A stretch of 64,000 bases of DNA. Origin: Trema orientale (Eukaryota; Streptophyta; Magnoliopsida; Rosales; Cannabaceae). The notes beneath the pieces are model-generated. The model was not told the DNA's origin and made no database searches. It was given only the letters and a program-made list of their open reading frames with translations. Positions 33,052-44,972 of this stretch are shown one piece after another. The stretch covers positions 3,030 to 67,029 of the forward strand of contig JXTC01000692.1 of NCBI GenBank assembly GCA_002914845.1. The letters run 5' to 3'. Position 1 is the stretch's first letter, and every line of letters begins with the position of its first letter. A program made the translations under genes and the position numbers.

Positions 33052-34116
33052 CTATCCCAACCAGGAGCAATAAGTGTGAAGGCACTCCAAGAAGGATTTA
33101 GCTTCTTTCCTAGTTCCCCATCCACAAAGTAGTAAGTCATCCACAAATTCCAGATGAGTAAAGCTTGGTCCGGAGGTAGACATTCTAATTCCATGTCGCT
33201 TACCCTCCAATTCTGCTCTCCAAAGAAGTCTGGAAAGAATTTCGCCATACAGTATAAAGATATACGGCGAAATCGGATCCCCTTGCCGAATGCACCTTTC
33301 CAATACAACTTTACAATAGGGGGTACCATTTAATAAGATCATTGAGGCAGAAGTCATGATGCAGGCCATAACTTAATTGACAAAAGTAGGAGGGAAGCCG
33401 AAGTTGAGGAGTACCGTTTTATTAAAAGGCCACTCTAAATGATCATAAGCTTTCTCTATATCAAGTTTCATCATCATAAGCCCATATCTTCCCTTCTTAG
33501 TTCTTAGAGTATGAATTAGCTCATGTGCCACCAAAGTGTTATCACCAAGATTTTGTCCTTGAACGAAGGCGCTTTGATTAGGTGAGATGAGCGAATCTAA
33601 GTGCGGTTTAATTCGGTTAGAAAGGAGCTTGGAGATGATTTTATAAATAGTATTACACAAGCTTATGGGTCGAAAGTCATTTAGCTTAGCCAGGTTACTC
33701 ATCTTGGGGATAAGCACTATATTCTCTTCGTTGATATAAGGCAAAAGTCTCCCAGAGATGAAAAAATCTTGAACCATCGAGACCGTGTCCTTACCGATAA
33801 TTGGCCAATATGTTTTATAGAAAAGAGTCGGCATCCTATCCGGACCGGGCGCTTTCATCGGGTTCATACTAGACAGGACCTTAAAAATCTCTTCTCGAGT
33901 GGGAATGGCCAACAAGGGATTCCAATCCTCTGGTTTTGTTCTCGGCAGCTGTAAACCATTCAAGTCAGGTGGACAGGTCGATTCTTGAGATAAAAATAAC
34001 ATTCGAAACTTTCTAGTAAGAGCGTCTCCGACTGTCTTCCGCCCATCTAGCCATCTACCATCATCATCCTTCACATAGTGGATGGGGTTTCTCCTTCGTC
34101 TCACCGTAGTGGTCAA
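33052..34116 (-). pseudogene. LINE reverse transcriptase
   Basis: The segment contains MKAPGPDRMP, DFRPISLCNTIYKIISK, KLDIEKAYDHLEW and the catalytic FVDD box (in HLEFVDDLLL), all diagnostic of the L1 reverse transcriptase. A stop codon at 33373-33375 interrupts the frame between AYDHLEW and the FVDD box; the frame is the same on both sides. Further stops lie upstream at 34153-34155, 34171-34173 and 34177-34179. The protein cannot be made. Confidence 0.9.
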
Positions 34117-34485
34117 GAAGAAAAATTTTGTGCATCGGTCACCTTTACAGAGCTAGTTCACTCGAGATTTCTACTTCTATAGCATCTCTTCTTTCATTAA
34201 TAAATCATTTAGCCTATAAGTTGCCTCTTTTTCACGAACTAGTGCTTCCGCTGAATGGTCTCTCTTTTGAGCTTCTTCTACCTCTTTTCTGGCTTCCACC
34301 AGTTGAGCATGAACATTTCCAAATTAGTTTTTGTTCCAGCGGTGCAATCTATTCCTCGTTTTACCAATTCTCCTTACCAGCCGCCTCACATGTGGAAGAT
34401 TAGGAGCCACTGACTAAGTATCCTTCACAACCCAATGGCTACAGGCATCATGGGTCCACATTGCCTCCAAGCGAAACGGTCTTAT

Positions 34486-36178
34486 TGTCACACCCCGATT
34501 CACATGCATGCTTACATTTATGTATAATAGAGTTTTGTCTAGTTCTAAGTTAAGTAGAAAAGTTAAGCTGGTCAATGAGGAGCTTAATAATTTTATAAGT
34601 TTATAAAGATCCTAGTAAAAAGGATTTCACATTTTACGAGACAGTCTTTTGCTGTTATGTTTTATACAATAGAAATGAGTTAAGTTACTGATTGAGATAC
34701 TTAGCAGTGTAAACTTTTGATGATAGACAATATGATGAAAGAAAATATTTTCCACAAAAACTGACAGTTAAGTTTTCAGCAATCTATAATAAATAAGCTG
34801 CTCACGGAAGAGAAAAGATTATTTCTAATATTGTGATCAATTTCTAGGGAAAAGTTAGTATCTCTCGATTTTCGTGCTAGACAGTTATATAAATCATGAT
34901 ATTTAGATGATAAGTCAAAAAGTGAAGCACGAGGTATTCCAAGCATGATGTGTCCGTAGACACGAGGTGCCACTGTAAGCACGAAGTGTTGAATCAGAGT
35001 ATGAGGTGTCAAATCAAAGCACGATGTGTAAGTTTGAAAGCATGAGGTGTCAGTTAGAAGCACGAAGTGGAATGGGACAAGCCAAATGTAAAGCATGCAT
35101 ATGAGGTTAGTGGCAACTAGGTGTTAAGCACATAGATGAGGTTAGTGGCAACTAGGTGTCAACATTTAGGCCGATTTAAGTGACTCGATGTGAATAGGGC
35201 ATGTGGCGCTAGGTGTCATGACAGAGAGTAATGAGCTTGAGAAGCTTAGTGAAATCTATAAATAGACTTGAGAATTAGTTTTAAACATACGTTGCTCCAC
35301 CCGTATTTTTAGTAAAGTTTAGAGAGGAAAAAAAATGAAAGAAAGATAGAGAGAGATTTGGAGATAGACACGAAGATTAAGAAGAATATCAACTTGAGGT
35401 AAGTAAAGAAAAATATTTTTACTGTATTACAAGAGCATAATAAGTACAAGTATTTTCTAAATGTTATGTGAAGTACGTGCTTATTTATATGTACCTATTT
35501 ATACTACTATGTTGTTCATGGAATGGTGTTTATGGCATATGTAGAAGGCATGTTTATGAAAGAAAAAAATTAAAGTGATTTTAAGAAGTTTATAATTTTA
35601 AGAAAATATTACCATTGTATTTAAGTTTCTAAGTTATGTTGTTTATGAAGTATGGCTCTTGGCTTAGTGATTGTGTAGAAAAGAGGTGGCGAAATCCCTT
35701 GAGGCGAAAGGACCAAGACAGGGTAAGCGTCAAATGATATTGATTAAGAGGTATACTATGTCACTAAGTTAGAAGTTATGCTTAAAATGGGGCCCAAAAC
35801 GATGTTTAAAGGAAGAATGTTTTCCAAAGAAAGTTGTACAATATGCATCAAATATTTTTGTAGTACGTCATCATTGATATGCATGCACCGTCTTTACTTA
35901 CTGAGCGTTAGCTCATTATAGTTCTTGTAATGCAGGTTTTAGTTACATCAGTAGATTCTTGAAAGTTGGCTGAGCTGCAGTTCCGTTTATCCCATGATAC
36001 GTTTATATTTTATTTCTAAAATTTTTAATTGTAAAGAATGAAGTCTTATGCCTTTTTTCATTTCTCCTAGTTTCAAATGCTCAGTTTTCAAAGAAATTTA
36101 TAAAGGCGTAACGCGCGTTGGCCTAACTGGTTACACTTCTAAGCAATGTCCGACCAGCTAGGTGGGGGGGGCGTTACA
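34486..36178 (+). mobile_element. Solo LTR, Ty3/gypsy (Tekay/Del-like), 1693 bp, inside the LINE
   Basis: It starts TGTCACACCCC and ends GGGGCGTTACA (short TG...CA inverted ends). Flanks are CTTAT (34481-34485) and CTTAC (36179-36183), a 5-bp target duplication with one mismatch. A TATA box TATAAATA lies at 35257-35264, so the LTR runs opposite to the LINE. About six imperfect units of roughly 27-30 bp with the core AGCACGAGGTGTC are at 34920-35070. No internal gag-pol is present, as expected after LTR-LTR recombination. The clade is judged from the TGTCAC...GTTACA ends and the length. Confidence 0.88.
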
Positions 36179-36184
36179 CTTACT

Positions 36185-36894
36185 CCTTCGTTGATATCCC
36201 TATTTGTATCAAGCACTACCGGGCAATGGTCTGAAGTTGTCTATGCTACATTCTTAACAAGGGCTCTAGGAAATAGCTTACACCATTCAGCAGTGGCAAC
36301 GGCTCGACCAAGCTGAGCTCTTTGGAATAATACCCCACCACGCCTTTGGTTCCACGTAAAATATGGACCAGAGTATCCTAAGTCGACACACCCTATGACA
36401 TTTAAGCACTCCCTTGATGCCGCCAAAGAGAAAGCAGATCCTCCAGACGACGACCCTGAAGACCATGATTCATCATCCTGTAGAGTACCATTGAAATCAC
36501 CTATTAATAATCTTGGGTGAGATGTTCTATTAAGCATACCTGGTAATTCCTGCCAAAAGGCTCGTCGACTTGCAACCATTGGTGGACCATACACAGCTGA
36601 AAAGCTCCAAGGAGTGCTTGGTGGATCCGAATACACAATGCAAGAGATAATATTCCGGGACTGGAAGTGAGGTTCTAAATCGACCCCATCACGCCAAGCT
36701 ATACATAAACCCCCCGATCTCCCGATAGCCGGTGCTAGACAAACATTGTAAAAATGCAGTTGCCGTAGTCTCGAATGCACTAGACCCTCTTTAATCATTA
36801 ACTCTGATAAAACTAAAACATCCGGCTTAAATTTCGCGACCAAGGCCCTAAGATTTTGAACCGCCAAGATTCGGCAATTTCTCAGCAGTTCCAA
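36185..36894 (-). pseudogene. LINE apurinic/apyrimidinic endonuclease
   Basis: The segment shows LRALVAKFKPDVLVLSE, GGLCIAWRDGV, YGPP, IGDFN and YSGPYFTW, the L1 endonuclease pattern that nicks target DNA. An in-frame TAG at 36241-36243 falls just before the catalytic TSDHCPVV segment, which remains readable to about 36185. The frame then runs into the solo LTR and resumes beyond it with RPFRLEAMW near 34480. Confidence 0.88.
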
Positions 36895-37744
36895 GCTAGT
36901 AAGATCATGGCGATGATGGAGACACCTTTAGACTGGTCTCTATAGCCCCAAGCCGAAAAACCAATCGCTCCAAATCTGAAGTTGTCTCACCATTCAAACT
37001 ACTATTCCCGAACTCTACCCTAAAATCAGCTTTCCCTTTTGCCCGAGCCCTTTGTTTCCATCTATAGCGTATGGAACTTCCTGAGACCGGGGTATTTGAA
37101 CCTTGGGAAAATTGCCCAGAGGGAGGCGACAATGGGGCATGCATTACATGGGACCTTACTTCATTTTAATTATTATCATCAATTTCTCTTTCTATCCTGC
37201 CGGACTCAATAACTGTGATGCTTGAGTTAGATTAGCTAAGTCTAGCTTTGAGGCCCATTAAGGCATATCTGATGGATGAACAATCAGTAAAATAAAAGGC
37301 TGAGCCTTTCTTTTATGTGATAGGCTTTTTCTTAACCCATCCATGGTAAGGCTTCTTTGGGCCCTCCATTCCTCCACGGAGGGAGCTGGGGTAAGTAGGG
37401 CCTGATGGGCCTGGTATTGATCCACTTCACAAGTGGCCAACATTTCTTCTAATATATCATTAAAATATTCCTCAAGATAGTAGCAATGGTCAGACAATAT
37501 GTCAGAGAAGTTACCTCTATACTTCATAGCTCCTTTTCTTTTCTCTCTGTCAAACTTCCTTTGACTTTGACTATCCCCATCCGCCTCAACCATTTGAATC
37601 TCTATGGCTGTGTTTTCCTCAAATGCGCTACTCTCTTCCTGCAAGTAGGGATCCTTTTTCTGGGGCATATAATGAATGGGAAAGTTTGCTGGCAGAAGCA
37701 ACAGTGTCTAGGACATCACACGACCCTGCATCAGGAAGTAACTC

Positions 37745-38675
37745 CTTCAAAATTACCAATCTACCCTTATTCTTTCATTGAATTTCTTGGTTATGCCGCC
37801 TTGAATATTCACCAGTGCCAGTTCCGGCAACGATGGCTCTGGTCGTGCCGTCGAACATCTCTGCATCCTTTGTTTTTTTTTATCAATCAGCTGCTGCTTG
37901 TGAAAGCACGAAGGAACTTCGCACTCCGCCCTCAGCCAAGACCCATATAAATCTACTCTTGATACACCATTGGAGATAGGCACTCCCTCCGTAACATTGC
38001 AGACTCTATAATCATGGCCCAAAGTCGCACACTTGAAGCAGTAATCTTGAAGCCTTTCGTACTTAAACTGGATCCACCTGGGGGATCCTCTTTTCTGTTT
38101 TTGGAAAAAACTGGCAGCCAAAGGTTTGTGGACTATAATCTCTACTCTTGCTCTCACATAATTGCCAGAGAAGAAAATGCCTAATGACCTTTTGTCAATC
38201 TCCACAAGTCTACCGATTTTAGCTGCAATGAGCTGAACATTCGCCTCCGAGATAGAGTCCCGAGGGAGCCCCAGAAACCTAACCCAGAAAAAAACAGTAG
38301 AGAAATTCATCTCCCTTATTGACATTCTTAAAAGGACATCCTTTACCACAAAGAGTTCTCTGTTAATGGTCCAAGGACCCTTCGACAAGACACGAGCTTT
38401 ATCCTGAACTTTTGGGAAAAGGATGGTGAACTTGTTTCTTTCTAACTCAGAGACTTTTTGAGTCCTTTCGGGATAACCCACATCTGTGACGCCACCGCCT
38501 TGATGAGGTTGCTGGAGTTCGGTTTTAAAGATAATAGCTTCCCCACTGCTAAGACCTATAAATCCTTGTTCTGAGCCTCCTCACAAGGAAGAAGCTCTAA
38601 AGGTTCGTCATAGCAATGCATATTGTTAGTTTGTGAAACCAACAAATTAATATCCATGAAATCATCTTCCTCCAT
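37745..38675 (-). pseudogene. LINE ORF1 (DUF4283-like domain plus zinc knuckle)
   Basis: A probable start at 38675 reads MEEDDFMDINLLVSQ. An in-frame stop occurs at 38556-38558. The long open part contains the DUF4283-like region (GPWTINRELFVVKD, VFFWVRFLGLPRD) and a CCHC knuckle (CFKCATLGHDYRVC). These proteins bind the element's RNA. The remainder, to about 36905, is broken into open pieces in several frames. Confidence 0.82.
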
Positions 38676-38790
38676 GATTGAACAGAATGCTTTAGTGGAA
38701 AAAATCCGTCTCAGAACGAGAGCGCTACTCCGAGGAGTGCCTAATTTTTTTCTTCTTCCCTTTTTCGCTTCTTTTTTACTTGTGCAAAGA

Positions 38791-41028
38791 AATCAAATGT
38801 ACTAAAATGCTAGAACTTACTAGCTTAGGGGGCATGAGCTAGAGAATGAATTAGTAGCTAAATATGAAGGGAAACTAGATGGCATTACATGAAAAACACT
38901 CAAACTAATTATGGATGTTGATCCTTTAGCTAGTTCGAACAAGATTCCTGACTCCGTAAACTCACACACACATTCTTGACCTTTTTTCCCTCCTTAGTGA
39001 TCCAATACGCAGAAAATATTTTTCAATGTCGACTTATCATACATATTAAAACTACCAATTTTTCTTCCGAATCTTTCTCACAGTTAGTTATAGTCTGCTT
39101 CTAATATGTTATTGTATCGAAAAATATGCACATTTTATTAGTATGCATTACCAAAGACTTCTATAATTTTATTTAATTTAATTTAATTTTTCTTTTCTTT
39201 TCGTTCTAATCTTACCCAAGTCTACAAAACCAACTGATTGGTCTGCCAGGTTTGAGGTGACTACTGGTGATGGAAAAGGGATATAAAAATCGTTGACCTG
39301 AGTGAAACTACAAAAAGTCTAATCCGATACTGAAATGGGCATCATCAAGTTCTTTTGTACTACAAATCTTTCTTTGTCTACCTGAGTTAGACAACTTAGA
39401 ACTAGTAAGACCTTCCAAGATTTTTCATGCTTTAATTTTCTTGAGCCAAAATGTTCGAGACTTGATTAACAAAACGTTGCAAAATCGTTATTAGGCTAAA
39501 TTTTTTGACTAGTCTATAACAGAATTGTTCATTGTTCAGGGATTCTGATTTTGGTATATGATAGGTGCAAAAGAATATACTTTCAATGAAAAGAAAATAA
39601 TAATAATAATAATAAAAAGAATATGCCAGCTGCGGATATGGTATCGATCCAAATCCAAACTAGCCGACGAGGGATAAAAGGAGTATAACCTAATTTATAA
39701 TGGGAACCACTATACATGTTTAATATAGATTATCCTTTATGAACGATGGTGCTAAGGAATATGCTTAACCAAAATGCTATCATTTAGAAATGAAAGTAAT
39801 TGTTTATTAATGCGTGGGGAAGCTATTTTATCCAGGTTTCAACTATCCACTTCTTTTTTTCCTTTCTTTTCTTTTCTTTTAATGAAAGACTAATAGGATG
39901 AAATTTTAAAATTTTTAAAATTTCTGCGAAATTCATGTGTTTGTCGACCCGTTAATGGGAAATGGTTTAGGAGACAATGCTGACCAGTTTGGTTTTATAA
40001 ACAACTACACAATTCATGGTTAAATTAGCTTTAAATCTAGTTGGATTAAACAAAGGAGTTATTAGTACTTCATGGTATTAGTACTAGATACTAATACGTC
40101 TCGGACCTCTAGAAAAATCTCTTGATCCACCACTGTCTCCATGTATACCAATTCAACTTATTGAAAATCGAAAGCTTTTTTTTTTTTCCCTACAACAATA
40201 AATCAATTATCATCTATATTTTCTCTTTTGACTGTTATTCTTTATTTAAAAGGTTTTTTATCTTTTTAAATGGAGCTTCTTCATCTGATATTTTTAGTAC
40301 TAAGGAGGTGATAATACTCTTCTCATACCCCAACCGGCATAATGCATAGGCAAAGTGCTTTTGTTTAAAGAAGTCTCTCTTCTCTTCTTTCTTAATTTCC
40401 TTGTTTTCTATTTTTGGCTCACGGATTAGACTTTTTATAAGCTTTTTTATTTTTCTTTAGTAGGATGAGTCATCAAAAGAGGGAAAATAGCAAAAAATAA
40501 AGGACATTGATGGGACGGTTATGTATGGTATGGAGATAGTATACCGTCCTCATTCGACCAATAAGAAATATGTCTAGATTCAATGAATATATCAGCCCAT
40601 TACCAACTCATGAATACGGCACATTATTTGAAAAAACAAAACTCAGAACCAGTAATTAATTTATTTTTTCGTTAAAAAAAGAAATAGACAATAGATATTC
40701 TAATTTCGAATTAAATTTGTCACTTCAAACAAACAAATTTGGTTGGGGGCTTGAAGCGAACACGAAAGTACGTGAGTCATGTGTGTTTGCTTTCTTTATG
40801 TGGGAGTAAGACAAAACATTGGCACTTGGCATACTTGATACTTCAAGTTATTATCCAAGTTACCATAATTCGTGAAGGTAATGCGACACAACATCTTTTA
40901 GGCTTGGAAAATAATATACCATCGAAACATAATGCTCCTATCAAAATTATAAATCTAACAGGTTAAACGGAAATTATAATTAAAAAAATGCCACATTACT
41001 TTACAAATTTCAAAAAGAAATTAGAGTA
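38791..41028. other. Intergenic, AT-rich
   Basis: No gene or recognisable element was found across about 2.2 kb. A TAA/AATAAT microsatellite lies at 39596-39620. Open frames (for example 40122-40349 and 40739-40966) are short and featureless. Confidence 0.45.
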
Positions 41029-41311
41029 TTTATAAGAAATGACATTTTTTTTAAGATCAATTTAAAAAATGGCCATTTTTTATACCTATTTAATAAATAA
41101 CTATTTTATAATTTTATTTTGATAAATGTTCATTTTTCAGTTAATCTACTTTTTATAAAGTAAATCAATTTTTTATAAAATAAATCAATTTTTAAAAAAT
41201 AAATCAGTATAATTTGATAATTTTAAAATAATTTTTAAAATTCGATCATTTTTTAATAGTGTTTGAAAAATGATTATTTTGCAAACTATGATCTAAAATT
41301 CGGCCATTTGA
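41029..41311 (+). repeat. Dispersed AT-rich repeat, copy 1 of three
   Basis: Shares AGATCAATTTAAA, TTTTATAATTTTATTTTGAT, AAATAAATCA and TTTTGCAAAC blocks, in the same order, with 60695-60960 and, in reverse, with 61345-61600. No coding sequence or defined ends. Confidence 0.6.
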
Positions 41312-41755
41312 TTTAAAGTCCAAGAAATTAAGAGGAAAATATACGAAAGAGTGCTAAAAAAATATTATTCTTGTACCATTTTTTTCTGAATAACAAAAAC
41401 TAAAAGTAAAAGTAAACAATAACGATATTGCTTTTAGTAACTATAGGTCATATATATGTATATCATTTTTCTGCAAAAAGGAGTAAGATCAAATGTATCT
41501 CCTGTATCCAACTCCATACGCTTCACTGACTTATTATTCTCCTGATACGGCCCAAAATGGCTCCATACATGGGGACCTACTTAATATAAGTGGACCCCTT
41601 AAATTCTCCTCTACTATATTGACATTTTCTTTCCATTTATGGTAAGGAAAAAAAAGAATAAAAAAATGGATTACATTTATAAATATACGCCAAACACTGC
41701 GCTCTAAATGGATAAGATTTTTTATGTATTACACATATTTATTATGTATTTATTT
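41312..41755. other. Intergenic
   Basis: No gene or repeat was recognised. Confidence 0.4.
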
Positions 41756-42165
41756 ATTTATTGGGTTGGACTTTGGACTGAAACGGTCAGGCACGCTACT
41801 TGGCTTTCTCCACCTAGTCCAGCGGCATCCTGTCGCCGCTTCGCTGGCACTTGCTCAGTCATGCTCATCCTCTTTCCAAGATAAACTTCCCCCCCACTGA
41901 GCCCTGACCCTTCGTCGCCCCCAAGGGTCACTTTTGCCACGTCATCCACTCCCACACATCCACCTGTCGCCACGTCATCACTTCGAGGATTTTGTACTCC
42001 CAGATCAACCGCGGCCGTTTATTCCTCTGAGGATGCGAATCTCGCATAGGTCAACCACTGCCTCGGTCGCGTTCCCGACCGCCACGTGGTGGCACGCGGC
42101 CGGTTTTCCTCAGCCGCCATGTGATTTCTTAATTCTGACTACTCGTGTTTAATCTGATATTGATT
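41756..42165. other. GC-rich island with ACGT-core motifs, no recognised gene
   Basis: This block of about 400 bp is far richer in GC and CpG than its flanks. It holds GCCACGTCATC twice (41936-41946 and 41969-41979) and a perfect G-box palindrome CCACGTGG with CACGTG at 42083-42088. Open frames exist on both strands (71-72 codons) but show no family features. It could be an orphan promoter, the first exon region of an unannotated gene, or part of a transposon. Confidence 0.5.
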
Positions 42166-43224
42166 AGATATGATAATCTTTTATATGTGTAGTATTATTA
42201 TTATTTTTTAATTTGAGATTGAGATCACCCACCATTTTTTTAAAAATTAGAGAAAAATTAAACATGGTATTTTTATTTTATTTTTAATATATTTCCTTGT
42301 CCCATGGATCAGGGCCTAAGTTTATTGGTTGTCCAAATTGCTACTTAAAAAATTGAGTATTTTTATGATGGTTTAGAAATATTACTACTTAGAAAAATGA
42401 GTTTCGCTATCAGCATTGATTACGGCACCAAAGTGTCATCATCTCAGCAAATATTACATATAAAGACCTAATTCTCCTATTAAACTATGTACTATATATA
42501 GAGAGAGAGAATATTAATATTTAAATCCAACTCGCATTCTCCATTTTTGCATGTTTAGGTTATGGAAACTTATGGGTCTATCGACGATCAACTTGTATCA
42601 TAATATAACCACGTCTAATTTCTTAAAGAGATTCGTTCTACATTAGGGGCTCTTTTTTTCTCAACTACCTTCATTAGCAATGGCATATGCTTCTAATATT
42701 ACTAGTTGGTAGATACTGGCCGACACAGGTGACTAGGCGCAAAAAACATTTTGGACTTAATTATAATAGGATAATAATGTAACAAATTACATGTGATTAA
42801 TGACGGAGCCACTACAGGACCGGTCTCCTCATTTTTTTTTTAATTTTATATTTTTTTACCTTAATTTTATTTAAAAATTTCAGTTTTATCTTTTATTTGC
42901 CTTCTCTGAATTTTTTTAATTATAATTTTTGCCTTTTTTTAATAAAAAAATTCAATAATGTCCTTAATATGACCTACTAATTGTTTTTAAATTTCAGAAA
43001 TTTACTTATATTATTTTGAAGTACTAAATTTTACGCATATTTTGGATAATTTTTCTTTGGACTCACTTTAAATACCTTTTTTAATTATATTAGTCTATGT
43101 TAACTAATGTGTTTCAAAATTAGCTAAAATAATTTTGTATGCCCCTAAAAAAATTTCTTGACCCTATCACTGCATGTACTCACTGGGGTTTTACACCCAG
43201 TGAGTCAACTAATGGTAAAAGATT
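42166..43224. other. Intergenic; candidate degraded MITE at 42798-43175
   Basis: No gene was found. TAATGACGGAGCCACTACAG at 42798 and, reversed, CAGTGATAGGGTCAAGAAA ending near 43170 may be worn inverted ends of a repeat. Support is weak. Confidence 0.3.
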
Positions 43225-43512
43225 CTTGAGAAATTTAGGTAGATGACCAAAATTTTAAATTTGATTAAGTAAATATCCATTTTCAAAATTTTATAGCTAA
43301 ATGTCCAGGTAGATATATTTTTACACTTGGTAGATACACAGATCTACCAATTTTAGTTACTGTTCTGAAATGCACTGGGTATATAATTTTTTATACTTGG
43401 TATATAAAATTTTACACTTGGTATATATGCATATATACCGGACATTTTGCTATAACTTTTGACAAAGGGACATTTACTGAAATTAGGCCCAAAATTTGGT
43501 CATATTTCTATA
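43225..43512 (+). repeat. Dispersed AT-rich repeat (TATACTTGGTATATA family), best copy
   Basis: Blocks TTTTATAGCTAAATG, TACACTTGGTA, GACATTTTGCTATAACTTTT and GAAATTAGGCCCAAA recur at 48585-48875 and, reversed, at 58985-59240; a partial copy is at 14385-14570. No coding capacity. Confidence 0.6.
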
Positions 43513-44194
43513 AGCCCCAAGATTCTTCTTCATAAATCTTATAAGAAAATAGCTCATAACGACATGTCATCTATCTAATTTATTTAAATACCCCTAATAA
43601 AATAGCTCAAATATTTTTCTCTCTGAACCATAGTCAACCCAAAGCTTCTTCACATATTACATTCTCAAATTTGGTTTTTTAAATCATAGTTTAGATTAGA
43701 ACATGTAAATTCAACCGTTGTCGAGTTTTTTTTTTTTTTATTTTTTATTTTTTGACCGTGATCTAAAATAGTTGAATGCTTAAGAAGGTTTTTTTTTTCT
43801 TTTTTCCACTATGTCGAATTTTTTCTTGGTGGTGAGGACATGGAGGTGATTTTGAATTTCAAATTTTCATTAAAAAAAAAGGGCTTTTGTTTTGTAACCG
43901 GCTGTAATATGTCCCATATTTCACTATGAGTTAAAAATGATAATGGCCCTACTTTATTTATCTCCCTTATTCCATGCTATAAATCTTTGATATTGGCAAA
44001 AAGAAGTGGGATGCTTTCATAAATTACCCTTTATAGTATATATACTTGTCATTTTGCAATAGATTTAAACTTCTTTTTTGAAAAAAAGAATTAGTAATTT
44101 TTTTCCTAAATAACTTTATTAAAACTTTACTAGCATGAAAATGAGTATAGGAAAATAATTAAAACGGAAAAAAATATAATATAAAAGGCCACAG
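43513..44194. other. Intergenic, AT-rich
   Basis: No gene or defined element was seen. Confidence 0.4.
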
Positions 44195-44579
44195 TAAAAC
44201 CCTCTTTTTTTGACCTAGGTGAGAACTTCTTACTCCAAACTATTAGATTATAATCTAATAGTCTAAATCTGCATACAAAAATATATTATACACTTATCAA
44301 TATTTTATTATTTCTTTAAATTAAATTTACCCATTTAACACTATAAGAAACCTTTTTTTTTTTCAGCTTTTAGAGTCTTCCAGCCACAATTAACAAAAGA
44401 GAAAAAAAAAAAAGAAACAGCATTTCTAGGTTAAATGGAGAACTAAATATAATTTAAAAAAATAGTAACTTGTTAACAAGTGTACAAATATTGTTGTACA
44501 TAAAACATTTAGACTATTCGATAATAATCTAATGGCTAAAAATAAAAAGTTTCACCTAGAATAAAAAAAAAGGGTTCTA
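44195..44579. mobile_element. MITE with about 70-bp terminal inverted repeats
   Basis: The left arm contains TAAAACCCTCTTTTTTT, CCTAGGTGA, CTATTAGATTATAATC. The right arm is its reverse complement with mismatches (CTAGGTGAAACTTTTTA, ATTAGATTATTATC when reversed). The flanks CCACAG and CCATAG differ by one base and may be a worn target duplication. It abuts the next MITE, whose target site overlaps its right flank. Confidence 0.65.
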
Positions 44580-44591
44580 CCATAGTCTCAC

Positions 44592-44774
44592 GAGCAATGC
44601 TATAAGGCACTAGTGGTGACCAGCACCACAATGACATGTCTGTCTATCACTGGATGATTTAATTAATAAACTGGGTCCCACATGGATCCTACCTGAATTA
44701 TAATTATGATTAGCCAGTGACAGACTGACACATCATTGTGGTGCTGGGCACCACTGGTGTCCATAGCATTATTC
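44592..44774. mobile_element. Mutator-like MITE, 183 bp, near-palindromic, 9-bp target duplication
   Basis: Terminal inverted repeats of about 60 bp (blocks CACTAGTGGTG/CACCAGTGGTG, CCAGCACCACAATGA, GTCACTGG) leave only a short central loop. The perfect 9-bp duplication TAGTCTCAC lies at 44583-44591 and 44775-44783. It could be transcribed into a hairpin RNA. Confidence 0.88.
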
Positions 44775-44972
44775 TAGTCTCACCCAAAGCTATAAACAAA
44801 TTTACAAGTACTTATAACTAAAAAAACTGCCAAAATATAACTCAAAAACCATATAAGTGATTTCCAACCTAATTCCCCTCAAAAGGAATGTATTAGTGAC
44901 AAGTTTCACAGTAGAATACAATGAAACTACTTAGAAAATAACATGGATGAATGGATTTAAACATTTTCAAGT

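Larger units (their letters stand above)
31029..38790 (-). mobile_element. L1-type LINE with RNase H domain, decayed, split by a solo LTR
   Basis: On the reverse strand, in order: ORF1 (DUF4283-like domain and CCHC-type knuckle), apurinic endonuclease, reverse transcriptase, zf-RVT zinc finger and an RVT_3-type RNase H. T runs at 31029-31062 follow, the reverse complement of a 3' poly(A) tail. That order is the plant L1 arrangement. Without the 1693-bp LTR the element is about 6 kb, near full length. Many in-frame stops and frame changes make it non-autonomous. The 5' limit is approximate; no target duplication could be identified. Confidence 0.88.

Noticed and set aside
33045-33329. 94-codon reverse frame overlapping the LINE reverse transcriptase
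   Set aside because: Out-of-frame shadow of the FVDD-containing segment at 33052-33369.
34486-36178. A complete LTR retrotransposon
   Set aside because: Only one LTR is present and no gag or pol sequence lies between its ends; it is a solo LTR.
31332-38481. LINE segments read as independent host genes (RNase H, endonuclease, zinc-knuckle protein)
   Set aside because: Their order, strand, poly(A) trace and stops show one decayed L1-type element.
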